A stretch of DNA of 64,000 bases from Nageia nagi. Taxonomy: Eukaryota > Pinophyta. Shown here in pieces: positions 55,663-64,000 of the stretch. Made by a program: the position numbers and the translations under genes. The notes below the pieces were generated by a model that was not told the origin of the DNA, did not search any database, and saw nothing but the letters and a program-made list of their open reading frames with translations. The DNA lies in contig JBITNC010000001.1 of assembly GCA_050084985.1 (NCBI GenBank), positions 215,760,001 to 215,824,000 of the forward strand. The letters are read 5' to 3'. Positions within the stretch are counted from its first letter, which is position 1. Each line of letters starts with the position of its first letter.

Positions 55663-57230
55663 TGATTGCTACAGGAATAGCAATGTTTTCTGCTGGAGAG
55701 AATGATGAGACTCAAAGTGGTCTCATTTTTGATGCATTTATTTGATGTGTTAAGGACATTTGGAACACTAATATGACTTGAATGATATTACCAATTGTTA
55801 TAAACTGTCTAATTTAATGCTGAATGCATATTTGTTTGATCTTTCATTTATTAATGTTATTTGTAATTTTGATGCATAAAAAAATACTGTTTATGTTTGA
55901 ATAATGTTTGCTGAGCACATATTCTGACTTCTCATAAGAATGATGGCTGCAAGTATCAAGTTTCTAGCTCTAGAGTAATCTAATTAAAAGCTCCAGAAAC
56001 GGCATAAGTCTAGCTCCAGAAACCAACTTACGTCTAGCGCCAGAAAGCAACTTAAGACTGGCTCCAGAAACCGACTTATGTCTAGCACCAGAAAGCAACT
56101 TAAGACTGGCTGCAGAAACCGACTTACGTCCAGCACCAGAAAGCAACTTAAGACTGGCTCTAGAAATCGACTTACGTCCAGCACCAGAAAGCAACTTAAG
56201 ATTGGCTCCAGAAACCGACTTCAGTCTAGCACCAGAAAGCGACTTCAGTCTAGCACCAGAAAGCGACTCAAGTCTGGCTCCAGAAATCAACTTAAGTTTA
56301 GCACCAGAAAGCGACTCAAGTCTGGCTCCAGAAATCAACTTAAGTTTAGCACCAGAAAGCGACTTTAGTCTGGCTCCAGAAATCAACTTAAGTCTAGCAC
56401 CAGAAAGCGACTTCAATCCAGCACCAGAAAGCGACTTGAGACTAGCACCAGAAAGCGACTTCATTTTAGCTCCAGAAAGCGACTTAAGTTTGGCTCCAGA
56501 AACTGTTTAAAGGCTCCTGAAATGTAGCTCCAGAAAGGTTCCTGAAAATAGCTCCAGAAAGGCTCCTGAATTATAGCTCCAGAAAGGTTCCTGAAATATA
56601 GCGCCAGAAAGGCTCCTGAATTATAGCTCCAGAAATATAGAAGAATCAGACGCACAAAGCTAAGATGACAGCTACATTGAAGACAAAGAAGAACGTGGAT
56701 CAGTTAGAGAAACTAGAGGAGCCAGAGAAGAAGTCAAGTAGACTTATTCCAATTAGGAATTAGTCTTAAGGACAAAGTAACTAATTCTATTTTAGACTTG
56801 ATCTTTACAGAATTATCTTCAGAATATCAGCAGACAGCGTAGGATAAGAAGGATTGTATGACCCAAATAAATAGGTCAAGTAGTATATATTTAGAATGAT
56901 TAGTTAAAAAGCATTAATGAGCCTATTAGAATAAATAGAGACTTAGTGACAGGAAGAGGGGACGAGCTTTTTGTAATCAGATTATACCAGTACATTTGGG
57001 AAAAGCAATAAAAAGGTGTGACAATTCTTTAACACTGTGTTTAATTGTGAGTCTCTACTGGGAAGAGGGGGCCCACTCCTACTGGTAGAGGTCTCATTTG
57101 TTTCATGTTAATTTCCATTTTTCTGCAAAGTATTCGATAGCAGCTTAGTGTGTGTGTTTTCTCCATTTCCTTCAGTTTAATGCAACTTTATCTTTCCAGT
57201 TTAAGTCCTGCAAGTCTGAATTTAGCATTA
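55663..57230 (+). mobile_element. 3' LTR of the Athila-like element (right end approximate)
   Basis: It starts TGATTGCTA after the polypurine tract. Bases 55665-55684 form an inverted repeat (ATTGCTA ... TAGCAAT). It contains the third 24-bp repeat array and, near 57000-57012, an AATAAA followed by a transcript-like stretch. The 5' LTR is missing because the element is truncated, so the right end (about 57150-57230) could not be fixed by comparison. Confidence 0.6.
55990..56640 (+). repeat. 24-bp tandem repeat array 3 (in the 3' LTR)
   Basis: About 27 units based on AGCTCCAGAAACCGACTTAA or AGCACCAGAAAGCGACTTCA. The 24-bp period is strict for most of the array, then shorter units (GCTCCAGAAAGGTTCCTGAA) follow after 56510. 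Because 24 is a multiple of three, it leaves long open frames on both strands, which are not genes. Confidence 0.92.
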
Positions 57231-58879
57231 TTGTATGATTGAAATTTGAATTTTCCAAGTAGAACAAGGGATAAAACAGAGTCCTCAACTGCATATAGCC
57301 TTGTACACCAACTCAGGATTGACAAAATTAAATGATGAATTGACGCCTCATCACTAACTATCGTGCAACATAGTCCTGCCAGCCCATGCTCCTCCATGGT
57401 GAAACATACTCCTAGCTAGCCAGCTACAATCCACGTGCAACAGTTCATTATAGCCCAAATCCAAATGCAACCAACAAAGTTGAGTGAAAGTGATATTCAA
57501 CATCTGTACTCTAAAAACATCGAGAATCCTAGGCCCTCACAACTCCCTCGGGCCCGACTCTACATCCCTCTCACCGGCATCCATCTCCCCCAACTCTAGT
57601 TTCTATTTAATAATTAATTATTTATTATATTTATGTGAGTTGCATCTACTCGATTCCAATCGATAGAAACTTCATTCCATTATCGCCTTAGCCCTGTCGA
57701 TCATTATTCAAGCAGGGGCTAAACAGTAACAAAATAACATATATTACAAAGGCACAAGCTTGCCCTATAATTGTTTTATTTTTTTATTTATTTTAAAACT
57801 ATTATTTTATTTGTGTTTTATTTTATTTTATTTAACTGTTCTATTTTTTCAATTTTATATTATTTTATTTAATATTTAGTTTTATACATCAGTTTTATTT
57901 AATTTTATTCTATTTAATTCTTTGTTTAATTTTTTTATATATTTTTAGTGTTTAAAATTATATATTTAATTATATGTATATTTTTATATTTTCAAACCGA
58001 ACCGAACATTTTTTAAAATTCCGAACATCTGAATATTGTTTGTCTTGCATTCGAACTGAACACACCAAACTTAGTAACTATAAAAAATACAAACTAAATT
58101 AAGGATATGAATTCTTCTTCAAAAATCACCTACTGGCTAAAAGCATGCAATAAAGAATATGGTAGGGGCTTGGATTGTTAGAAGCCAAAATAAGACTTGA
58201 CTAGACTTCAACAATAAAATTCTCATCCATGACAAACTACACAAAGAGAATTCTCAAGCCCTTCAAGGTATGGTTTATGTAAGGAGAGCCAAGAAAAGAT
58301 TTGATGTATATTAACAAAATGCAAGTATACCATAAAAATGAAACAACTATTAAATTTGTTCAATTATAAATGGTGCATTTCCAAAGGAGCTAAAAACAAT
58401 TTTCCTTGCAAAAGGCCCAAATAACAGGTGGATGGAGTGGAATATATAACTTTCCTTGCTCCTTTGGATGGTTTTACTATAAAATACTCACATTTTAAAA
58501 GAATGAGAACATAAAGAAAAAAAACGATAAAAGATTATAAAATAAAAATGATCTTCTTCAACTAGTTAAACTTTCATGAAACTGCTAAAGGAAACAACTT
58601 AAAGAAGCTTAAGCATTAATAAACAATGATAAAGGAAAAGTAATTTCATGGGATACCTTCATGTTACACAAGGCAACCAATAACCCAAAAAGATGCAAGC
58701 ATTATTAAAAAGTCTACAAGCAGCAAGTCAAAAGAAAATTCAAAAAATTAATTATCAAGGGGGTTTCCAAAATCATAGAAAGTCTTAAAAAAATATTTCA
58801 AAAATATATTCGTGATAAAAGCCTTTAATGAAATACAAAAGTTGATGGAACATTGTGATAAAACTCATTTTAAGCATAT
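57231..58879. other. Intron stretch without recognised gene
   Basis: Contains a T-rich low-complexity block (57775-57990) and a short stretch near 57995-58070 with AACCGAACCGAAC and CGAACTGAACAC, reminiscent of the ends of small hAT-type MITEs, but without a matching partner end. Nothing else was seen. Confidence 0.4.
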
Positions 58880-59295
58880 TCCACAAATGCAAACATAGCA
58901 ATTGTATTTACCGCCCATATAGAACTAATAAAAACCACCAACCACATAGCAATTGTATTTACTCTGTCCACGTTATAACTTCTTGTGCAATGTATATAGT
59001 AAACTTATTTTTTGGATCAAGCATGGACTGCATGATAGGGAAAGTGATATTAGCCATGCATAGAGGCACTTAGAGATTATGCAGCTCTGATTCATTAATA
59101 AACAAACATTTTTACCCAATATAAATTTAAAACAAGGTAAAGATCCCTTGAATATGGATTTAAAAGACATTTTACAACATATGTCTATTCTAAACTTGAA
59201 GATAATATCAAATACTATTGACTATTTAACTATTGATTATTAGAGTAATGTATTATCCTAATTTCCTAATATTCTAACATACCCCCCATAATACA

Positions 59296-60550
59296 TTAGA
59301 TCTTCAAAGAACATGAGAGGAAGTTCCGAAAGCACTCAAACTCTCTGCAATCAAGAGCCTTGGTGAAAACATATGCAACTTGCTCTTTTGTAGAAATATA
59401 ATAGAGCTGAATGTTGTGTATTGAAACATGGTCAAGAATGAAGTGCACTTGAATCTCAATGTGTTTAGTGCGCTCATGGAAAATAGGATTACGAACCAGT
59501 TTCAATACATCTTGATTGTTGCAATGCAAAACGGTAGGTTGTCTCTCCGGTATTCAAATATCTGTTATAACGAGACATAAGAATATTGCCTCACAAACAG
59601 CATCTACAGCAGCATGGTACTCCGATTTTGTGGTAGACTTTGATGTGATACTCTATTTCCTACTAACCCACGACATCAGTCCAGATCCAAGGAAGAATAC
59701 ATATCTTGTCCTAGACCTCCAATCACCTAAGGATCCTCCATAATTTGCATCCATGTATCCAATCAAGAAGAACTTATCATTCTTTTTGTACTCCATACCA
59801 TACGTATTAGTACCACGGATGTATCTCAACCCAAGTTGTGCAAATCGAATCGGAATCCGATTAAATCACCAAAATTGGAATCGGGAAAGGAAACGATTCG
59901 AATCCGATCCGATCCGATTTTTTTGCAGAAAATTCTTTTCCATTCAGATTTCGATTTTTTGGTCAATAAAATCAGGATATTTTAGCATAAAACTGGCCAA
60001 CGATTTTTTAGGATTTTTTAAGGATTTTTTAGGATATTTTAGGAGTAACTCTAGATGAAAGTTTTGAATCTTTTGATTAATTTTTTGTTGTCACATTAGA
60101 AACCTTTAAAGTTTTTTGGTCCTTGACACTTGGACATTCGATATGTAACACAAAACTCTACAATTTCTTTGATATGCAATGTTGGATATTTTATGTGTTA
60201 TTCTATATGGAATGTTGTCTATTTGACATGCAATGTTGAGATATAGCTAAAACTGATTTGTTTCAATGTCAAATAGGAGAAATTCCTTCATTTTTTCTCT
60301 ATTCCGATTTTTTATGAATTTTTTACCAATTTTTTCCAATTTTTCAAAAAATCTGAATCCTGCAGCCAAACGATTCCAATCCGATTCCTCTTTTTACAAC
60401 TATGATCTCAACACATGCTTATCTGCTATCCAATGAGCTTTCTTTGGTTCATGCATAGACCTAAGCAGATAGCTAACAACATAGCAAATGTTTGGTCTGG
60501 TATAGGTAAGGTAAATTAACCCTCTAATCAACTGACGATAGAGAGTTGCA
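59296..60550 (-). pseudogene. copia RNase H, split by a MITE
   Basis: Upstream of the MITE the frame reads EPKKAHWIADKHVLR (60460-60413). Downstream it resumes with LRYIRGTNTYGMEYKKND (from 59830), then YGGSLGDWRSRTRYVFFLGS, SSTEAEYHAAVDAV (RNase H active-site region), and finally CNNQDVLKLVRNPIFHERTK and KEQVAYVFTKALD (59529-59296). Without the insertion the frame would be open across the junction. A few stops remain. Confidence 0.82.
59831..60404. mobile_element. hAT-type MITE, 574 bp
   Basis: It is flanked by a perfect 8-bp target duplication, ATCTCAAC, at 59823-59830 and 60405-60412. The ends are inverted: CCAAGTTGTG on the left, CATAGTTGTA (reverse complement) on the right. Subterminal parts carry repeated AATCGGAATCCGATT-like motifs in both orientations. 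There is no coding capacity. The 8-bp duplication and short TIRs indicate the hAT superfamily. It interrupts the copia RNase H in frame-neutral fashion apart from its own sequence. Confidence 0.8.
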
Positions 60551-60551
60551 T

Positions 60552-61420
60552 TTAATGTGAAGAGCTTTCATGAAGTGACAAATGTAGGCTTGGTTCAATA
60601 GGTATACACATGGGTTGGCACTCTATCACCTGGAATCTCTCCAACAAACTCTTGGTGTACTTCATATGAGAAACAAATATACAATCTTGCATCTGCCAAA
60701 TATCCAATCCAAGACAATAGTGAAGTAAACCAAGATCAGCCATGTCAAATGATTTTTGAAGATCATAGTTGCAAGATCAGATCAACTCCTCAATATTCCT
60801 TGTGATGACCAAATCATCGACATATATTACAACAATGGCTATCTTCCCCCCATGTTGTCGAAGGTAGAGATTAGGATCATAAAGACTCCTAACAAAACCA
60901 TGTTGGAATAAGTGCTCATCGATATCAATGTACCGGGCTCTTGGAGCCTGTTTCAATCCATATAAAGACTTTATCAATCTACACAATTTTCCTTTTCTTG
61001 GATCAACAAAAAACCCCTTTCGTTGTTGCATGTAGACCTCTTCCTCCAAGTCTCCATTCAAGAAGGCACTTTTTACATCTATATGATGGACTTTCCAGCC
61101 AAACTGTGCAGCCATTGCAAAAGCAATCCAAACAATCTTAATCTTAGCTGTGGGAGAAAATGTCTCCTCATGGTCTATGCCTTCTTCCTGTGCATAACCC
61201 TTTGCAACTAATCGGTCCTTACGCTTATCAAGTGTTCCATCAACTTTGTACTTTGTCTTGAACACCCATTTGCATCCAATGGCCTTTTTCCCTAGTGAAA
61301 GATCAACTAATTCCCGAATGTCATTCCTCATCAATGCCTCATATTCAGCATCCACGGCTGATTTCCATTGTGGCTATTCAAGAGCTTCACGAACTATTTC
61401 AAGTTCCGGACTATTTACCA
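60552..61420 (-). pseudogene. copia reverse transcriptase
   Basis: The main frame (61355-60777, 192 residues) covers most of the RT: AIGCKWVFKTKYKVDGTLDK, RLVAKGYAQEEGIDHEETFS, HHIDVKSAFLNGDLEEEVYM, RLIKSLYGLKQAPRARYIDI and the catalytic box VIYVDDLVITRN. It continues after a frameshift as MADLGLLHYCLGLDIWQMQD (60743-60552). It is nearly intact, with one stop or shift, so the insertion is younger than the elements on the left side. Confidence 0.88.
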
Positions 61421-61473
61421 CAGTATTCATTAAGACTAGATTCACCTCTTCATGAAACATGCTATGTGCTTTG

Positions 61474-62274
61474 CTACATGTCCTCAGTCCTAGAGTAGAA
61501 GTATCTAGTAGGGAATTCAAATGTGAATCTAGTGTCTTTTTTATACCAATTAGATCTTTGTGAGTAAGCAAGTGGTAAACTCACAATTGGAACTACTCCT
61601 CTTTTATTGTCTTCATCATTTGGAATGATGATAGGACCACAGTTTGGTGATGCTATAGGTGAACCGATTGGAGGATTAGCAATCTCATCAAAAATGACAT
61701 CTTTGCTCACATATATCTTTCGAGTAGTGGGATCTATAAGCCTGTAGCCTTTGGATTCGTCACTATACCCAAGATAAATGCATCTCAAGAACTTATCTTT
61801 CAACTTAGTCTACTTCTCCTTTGGAATGTGCATATAAACAGTGCAACCAAATACAAGAAGATGAGATATAGATGGTTTTACTCCTGACCAGGTGTCATCC
61901 CTGCAAGAGCCTTTATGGGTGCTCTATTCAGCAAATACACTGCAGCCTTTACTACCTCGGCTCAAAATGTTGAACCCAACTTTGCATCTTTCAACATGCT
62001 CCTCACCATTTCCACAATGGTTCCATTTCTCCTCTCAACAACTCCATTTTGTTGTGGTGTATACAATATGTTCAACTACCATCTAATCCCATTCTCTTTT
62101 GAGAATGTAGAAAAATCTTTTGATACATATTCTCCCCCTCGATCTGAGCATAGTTTTGTGATATGATGGCTTGTAGCTTTTGCCACAAGAGCCTTAAACT
62201 CTTTGAAACACTAAAAAGTTTCATCCTTTGTTCTCAACTAATCATCAACAAACAACAGAAAAAAGGCAATAGAC
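61474..62274 (-). pseudogene. copia integrase, C-terminal part
   Basis: From the right edge: AFFLLFVDD (first residues at 62270), KEFKALVAKAT, LCSDRGGEYVSKDFSTF (second catalytic Asp), TPQQNGVVERRNGTIVEMVR (catalytic Glu in VVER), then AVYLLNRAPIKALAG. The tail 61803-61474 reads FLRCIYLGYSDESKGYRLID and KIYVSKDVIFDE, typical of the copia integrase-RT linker. A few stops and frameshifts. The N-terminal part including the first catalytic Asp is missing, replaced by the GC-rich LTR at 62275. Confidence 0.85.
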
Positions 62275-62732
62275 TGTGATGGTGCTAGTCGCGCCGCCCC
62301 TAAGAGACAGCCGGCCAGCTTAACCGCCCGGCCCTTGACCTGACACAGTCCACACCGTGCCAATTGCCCAAGGTTCCGCCTTGCATCATCCAACCGGTAC
62401 AACGGGTCTTGGTCCAATCTAGCCAACCATAGGCCGACGCCGCTTATCGAGATCCAACGGAGAGTGGCCTGAGGCCACCTTGCTCGCCGACCACGGTTCC
62501 CTCGTCGTGGCACTCCCATCTGCCCTCGAGCATAGATATTCCATGAACTTCGTTGGCTCCCGAAGCACTAACCAAGTGTTCCTGGCCTTAGACGTTCCGA
62601 CAAAGGTGGGACTATGGTGACTAGTCCGGCCCAACCAACCAGTACGTCCTAGCCGTGCTTCGAGGCGCCATGCCCACATGCCAACTCGTGCGCATGACCC
62701 CCTTGCCCCACCATGAGAGGCGTACCCTCTCA
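62275..62732 (-). mobile_element. GC-rich LTR (minus strand), joined to the copia integrase
   Basis: In minus orientation it starts at 62732 with TGAGAGG, part of an inverted repeat (TGAGAGG ... CCTCTCA, 62714-62732), and ends in CATCACA at about 62275. A purine tract (AAGTGGGGGAGAATA) precedes it at 62733-62747, so it looks like the 3' LTR of an element whose interior lies to the right, not a solo LTR. It is GC- and CpG-rich in contrast to everything around it, which also explains the stop-free frames on the minus strand (62238-62745). Confidence 0.6.
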
Positions 62733-62747
62733 TATTCTCCCCCACTT

Positions 62748-63476
62748 AGAGATGTTGACGGAAAGCCAAGTGGACTCTAATGATACTCAAATCCCTAAAA
62801 GCAATCAAAGGATTCTACAGAGTGCCTCGAAGAATCAAGATGTAGGACAAAAACATGTTGGGTGACCAAGTGAGGGAAGAAGAGATTAGAGAATCTAAAA
62901 CCGCTAAGGAAGTCATTGACGGAAAATAAGCGACTCTCAATGGTTTTGAAAGAGGATTCGTCTTAAAAATATGAAGAAATAAGAATTTTGTGAAAGGATG
63001 TTGATCTACATACTATGGTTTCCGTAGTACATTTACTCATGGAACAATCTAATAGTTTAAAATAGGTAGGAAAATGGTGTCCAACGGTGTATATGGGATA
63101 CCAAGTAGAATTTAGAATGATCAAGTGTATAATATAAACCGTGGCAGGATGTTGCCTAAATTCTTTTTAAATTTGTCATATTTTTAGACAGGTTGGGTTC
63201 CTGTATAAAGAACAATTCTGCCATTTTTTTGGTAATGGATTTACCCTTATCAAAAAAAAGGATGTAGTTTCAAATTACCCATAAACTATTCACAGATGTT
63301 TTCAAGATGAAACGAATTTGCATTGCATTACTATACAGAATCTACTAAATCAAGAAATTTGCAGTCATAAACAGAGGAAATATCTGAGATGACGTCAAAA
63401 TGATGTTATCATCTACCAAGCAGCAAGAAAATGTCTTATAATTAAACAAATATAAATAAACTTATTATAATCATAC
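62748..63476. other. Unassigned intron stretch with a LINE-like tail
   Basis: 62748-63170 would be the interior of the GC-rich LTR's element, but I see no gypsy or copia motif. At 63176-63258 the sequence TTTTTGGTAATGGATTTACC followed by CTTATCAAAAAAA resembles the 3' end of plant L1-type LINEs; this is a weak match. The last 200 bp before the exon are ordinary intron sequence. Confidence 0.35.
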
Positions 63477-63549
63477 TTCACAGTTCTCAGGTTGTAGTTC
63501 TGCAATTATATCCTTCACCAAGTCCTCACGATTTCCTAGAACCCATTCA
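63477..63549 (-). CDS. Host gene, DUF4091 protein: exon upstream of the 28-kb intron
   Basis: A 73-bp exon: one base completing a split codon, then 24 codons reading EWVLGNREDLVKDIIAELQP and ENCE. The acceptor is CAG at 63550-63552 and the donor GTATGA at 63476-63471. In plant DUF4091 proteins I recall this segment (W-V-L-G-x-R-E-D-L-V-K-D-I) directly before EWWTYVCMGP, which starts the exon at 35407. The phases agree (ends in phase 0). Earlier exons must lie beyond the right edge of the window. Confidence 0.8.
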
Positions 63550-63552
63550 CTG

Positions 63553-64000
63553 TGACAATGTACATCAAAAGCAGAATCAGGGAAGAGCTGACACAGAAAA
63601 CACAATGTAATGCATTACATCAAAAATGTCAGCATCATCAAAATCAATGGAAAATCTCTATTCCAAAGATAATCATTTATGAAAGATTCTTCACTGAGGC
63701 AAAACAACATCAGCATACTCTACTTGGAAAAATATATCTTGGAGTCATCACTTAAGAATCTTTGAACAGTAAAACATTGAGACAAGTTCATAGTAAGAAT
63801 CTTTACAACTCACATGCTAATTTTCATGCTGGTGGATGCAATACTGTCATAATCAAAACTTTGGAATTGACTTGAAGGGATACATTAATAAAAAAATTCA
63901 ATCCTTTGAACAATTGAACTTTAATTCTAAGTTTCTAAACAGTATTTCATATTTAACAACCCAGCACAAGCAATATATCATTTAGTGTCAGGAACCTTCT
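63553..64000 (-). other. Next upstream intron of the DUF4091 gene
   Basis: No further exon is visible up to the window end. The sequence is AT-rich and intron-like. Confidence 0.5.

Larger units (their letters stand above)
58880..62274 (-). mobile_element. Ty1/copia retrotransposon, 5'-truncated, minus strand
   Basis: The integrase end, RT and RNase H are readable from 62274 down to 59290. A polypurine tract (ATGGGGGGT, 59280-59290) and the start of a 3' LTR (TGTTAGAATATTAGG, 59279 downward) follow. The left LTR boundary is not resolved; 58880 is a guess. On the right it is cut inside the integrase core at 62274 by a GC-rich LTR, so gag, protease and the 5' LTR are missing. A hAT-type MITE is inserted at 59831-60404. 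It lies sense to the host gene. Confidence 0.8.
35408..63476 (-). other. 28-kb intron of the DUF4091 gene
   Basis: The donor GTATGA follows the exon ending QPENCE (63477-63549). The acceptor TTCCAG precedes EWWTYVCM (35407). Both exon ends are in phase 0, and joining them gives the order expected for the family. The intron is 28,069 bp and is filled with hAT, MULE-like, gypsy and copia sequences in both orientations. The only visible alternative is that 63477-63549 belongs to a second, rearranged gene copy. Confidence 0.75.

Noticed and set aside
55970-56510. Long repeat-rich open frames on both strands (up to 164 codons)
   Set aside because: They arise because the 24-bp repeat period is a multiple of three. 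They lie in an LTR and have no start context or homology.
52357-56640. CRISPR-like array
   Set aside because: The units are contiguous tandem repeats without unique spacers, in a plant retroelement.
62238-62745. Two minus-strand frames of 93 and 108 codons rich in Arg and Gly
   Set aside because: They coincide with the GC-rich LTR, where stops are rare by composition.

Overview
The window is nuclear DNA of a seed plant with a large, AT-rich, transposon-loaded genome. A gymnosperm is my best guess, from the repeat load and one very long intron; that is inference. No bacterial, organellar, rRNA, tRNA or CRISPR feature was found. Almost all recognisable coding sequence belongs to transposable elements, most of it broken by stops and frameshifts. 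The exception is the 3' part of one host gene on the minus strand, a DUF4091 (GH123-like) protein. Its last three exons lie at 34460-35407 and the exon before them at 63477-63549, so one intron spans about 28 kb (35408-63476) and holds nearly everything in the right half of the window.

Left half (1-34 kb). A dead Ty3/gypsy chromovirus end with the start of its LTR occupies 1-1890. An integrase scrap of another gypsy lineage lies at 2105-2395. A complete but decayed Tat-type gypsy element on the minus strand runs 4297-12609, with two 781-bp LTRs and a 5-bp target duplication (ATAAA). Unrecognised decayed sequence follows at 12615-15154. A second Tat-type element on the plus strand runs 15155-30912. 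It carries a 966-bp terminal-inverted-repeat (TIR) element at its protease active site (17488-18453) and a whole SIRE-type Ty1/copia element inside its reverse transcriptase (20391-28392). The 3' flank of the host gene follows.

Right half, inside the host intron (minus-strand gene). In order of coordinate: an internally deleted hAT element (35919-36976), three 133-bp tandem repeats (37681-38079), a DUF659-type hAT transposase pseudogene (38190-39350), a MULE-like long-TIR element (40021-40922), a chromovirus fragment (43150-44410), an array of seven long hairpins (44606-45484) followed by a TATA box and a decayed unrecognised ORF (45818-49083), another gypsy fragment (50260-51070), and a 5'-truncated Athila-like gypsy element (about 51297-57230). 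The right end holds a copia element (about 58880-62274) with a hAT-type MITE in it, and a GC-rich LTR (62275-62732).

The least ordinary part is the 51.3-57.2 kb element. Downstream of its integrase it carries a long, nearly intact accessory ORF (53006-55057, continuing in another frame to 55637) of a family I do not recognise. It also has three separate arrays with the same 24-bp period and the same TCCAGA core: before the ORF, inside the ORF as a PES repeat, and in the 3' LTR. The hairpin array upstream of the 45.8-49.1 kb ORF is the second unusual structure. Throughout the older elements, stop codons fall mostly where Gln, Arg or Trp would be expected, the pattern left by deamination of methylated cytosine.
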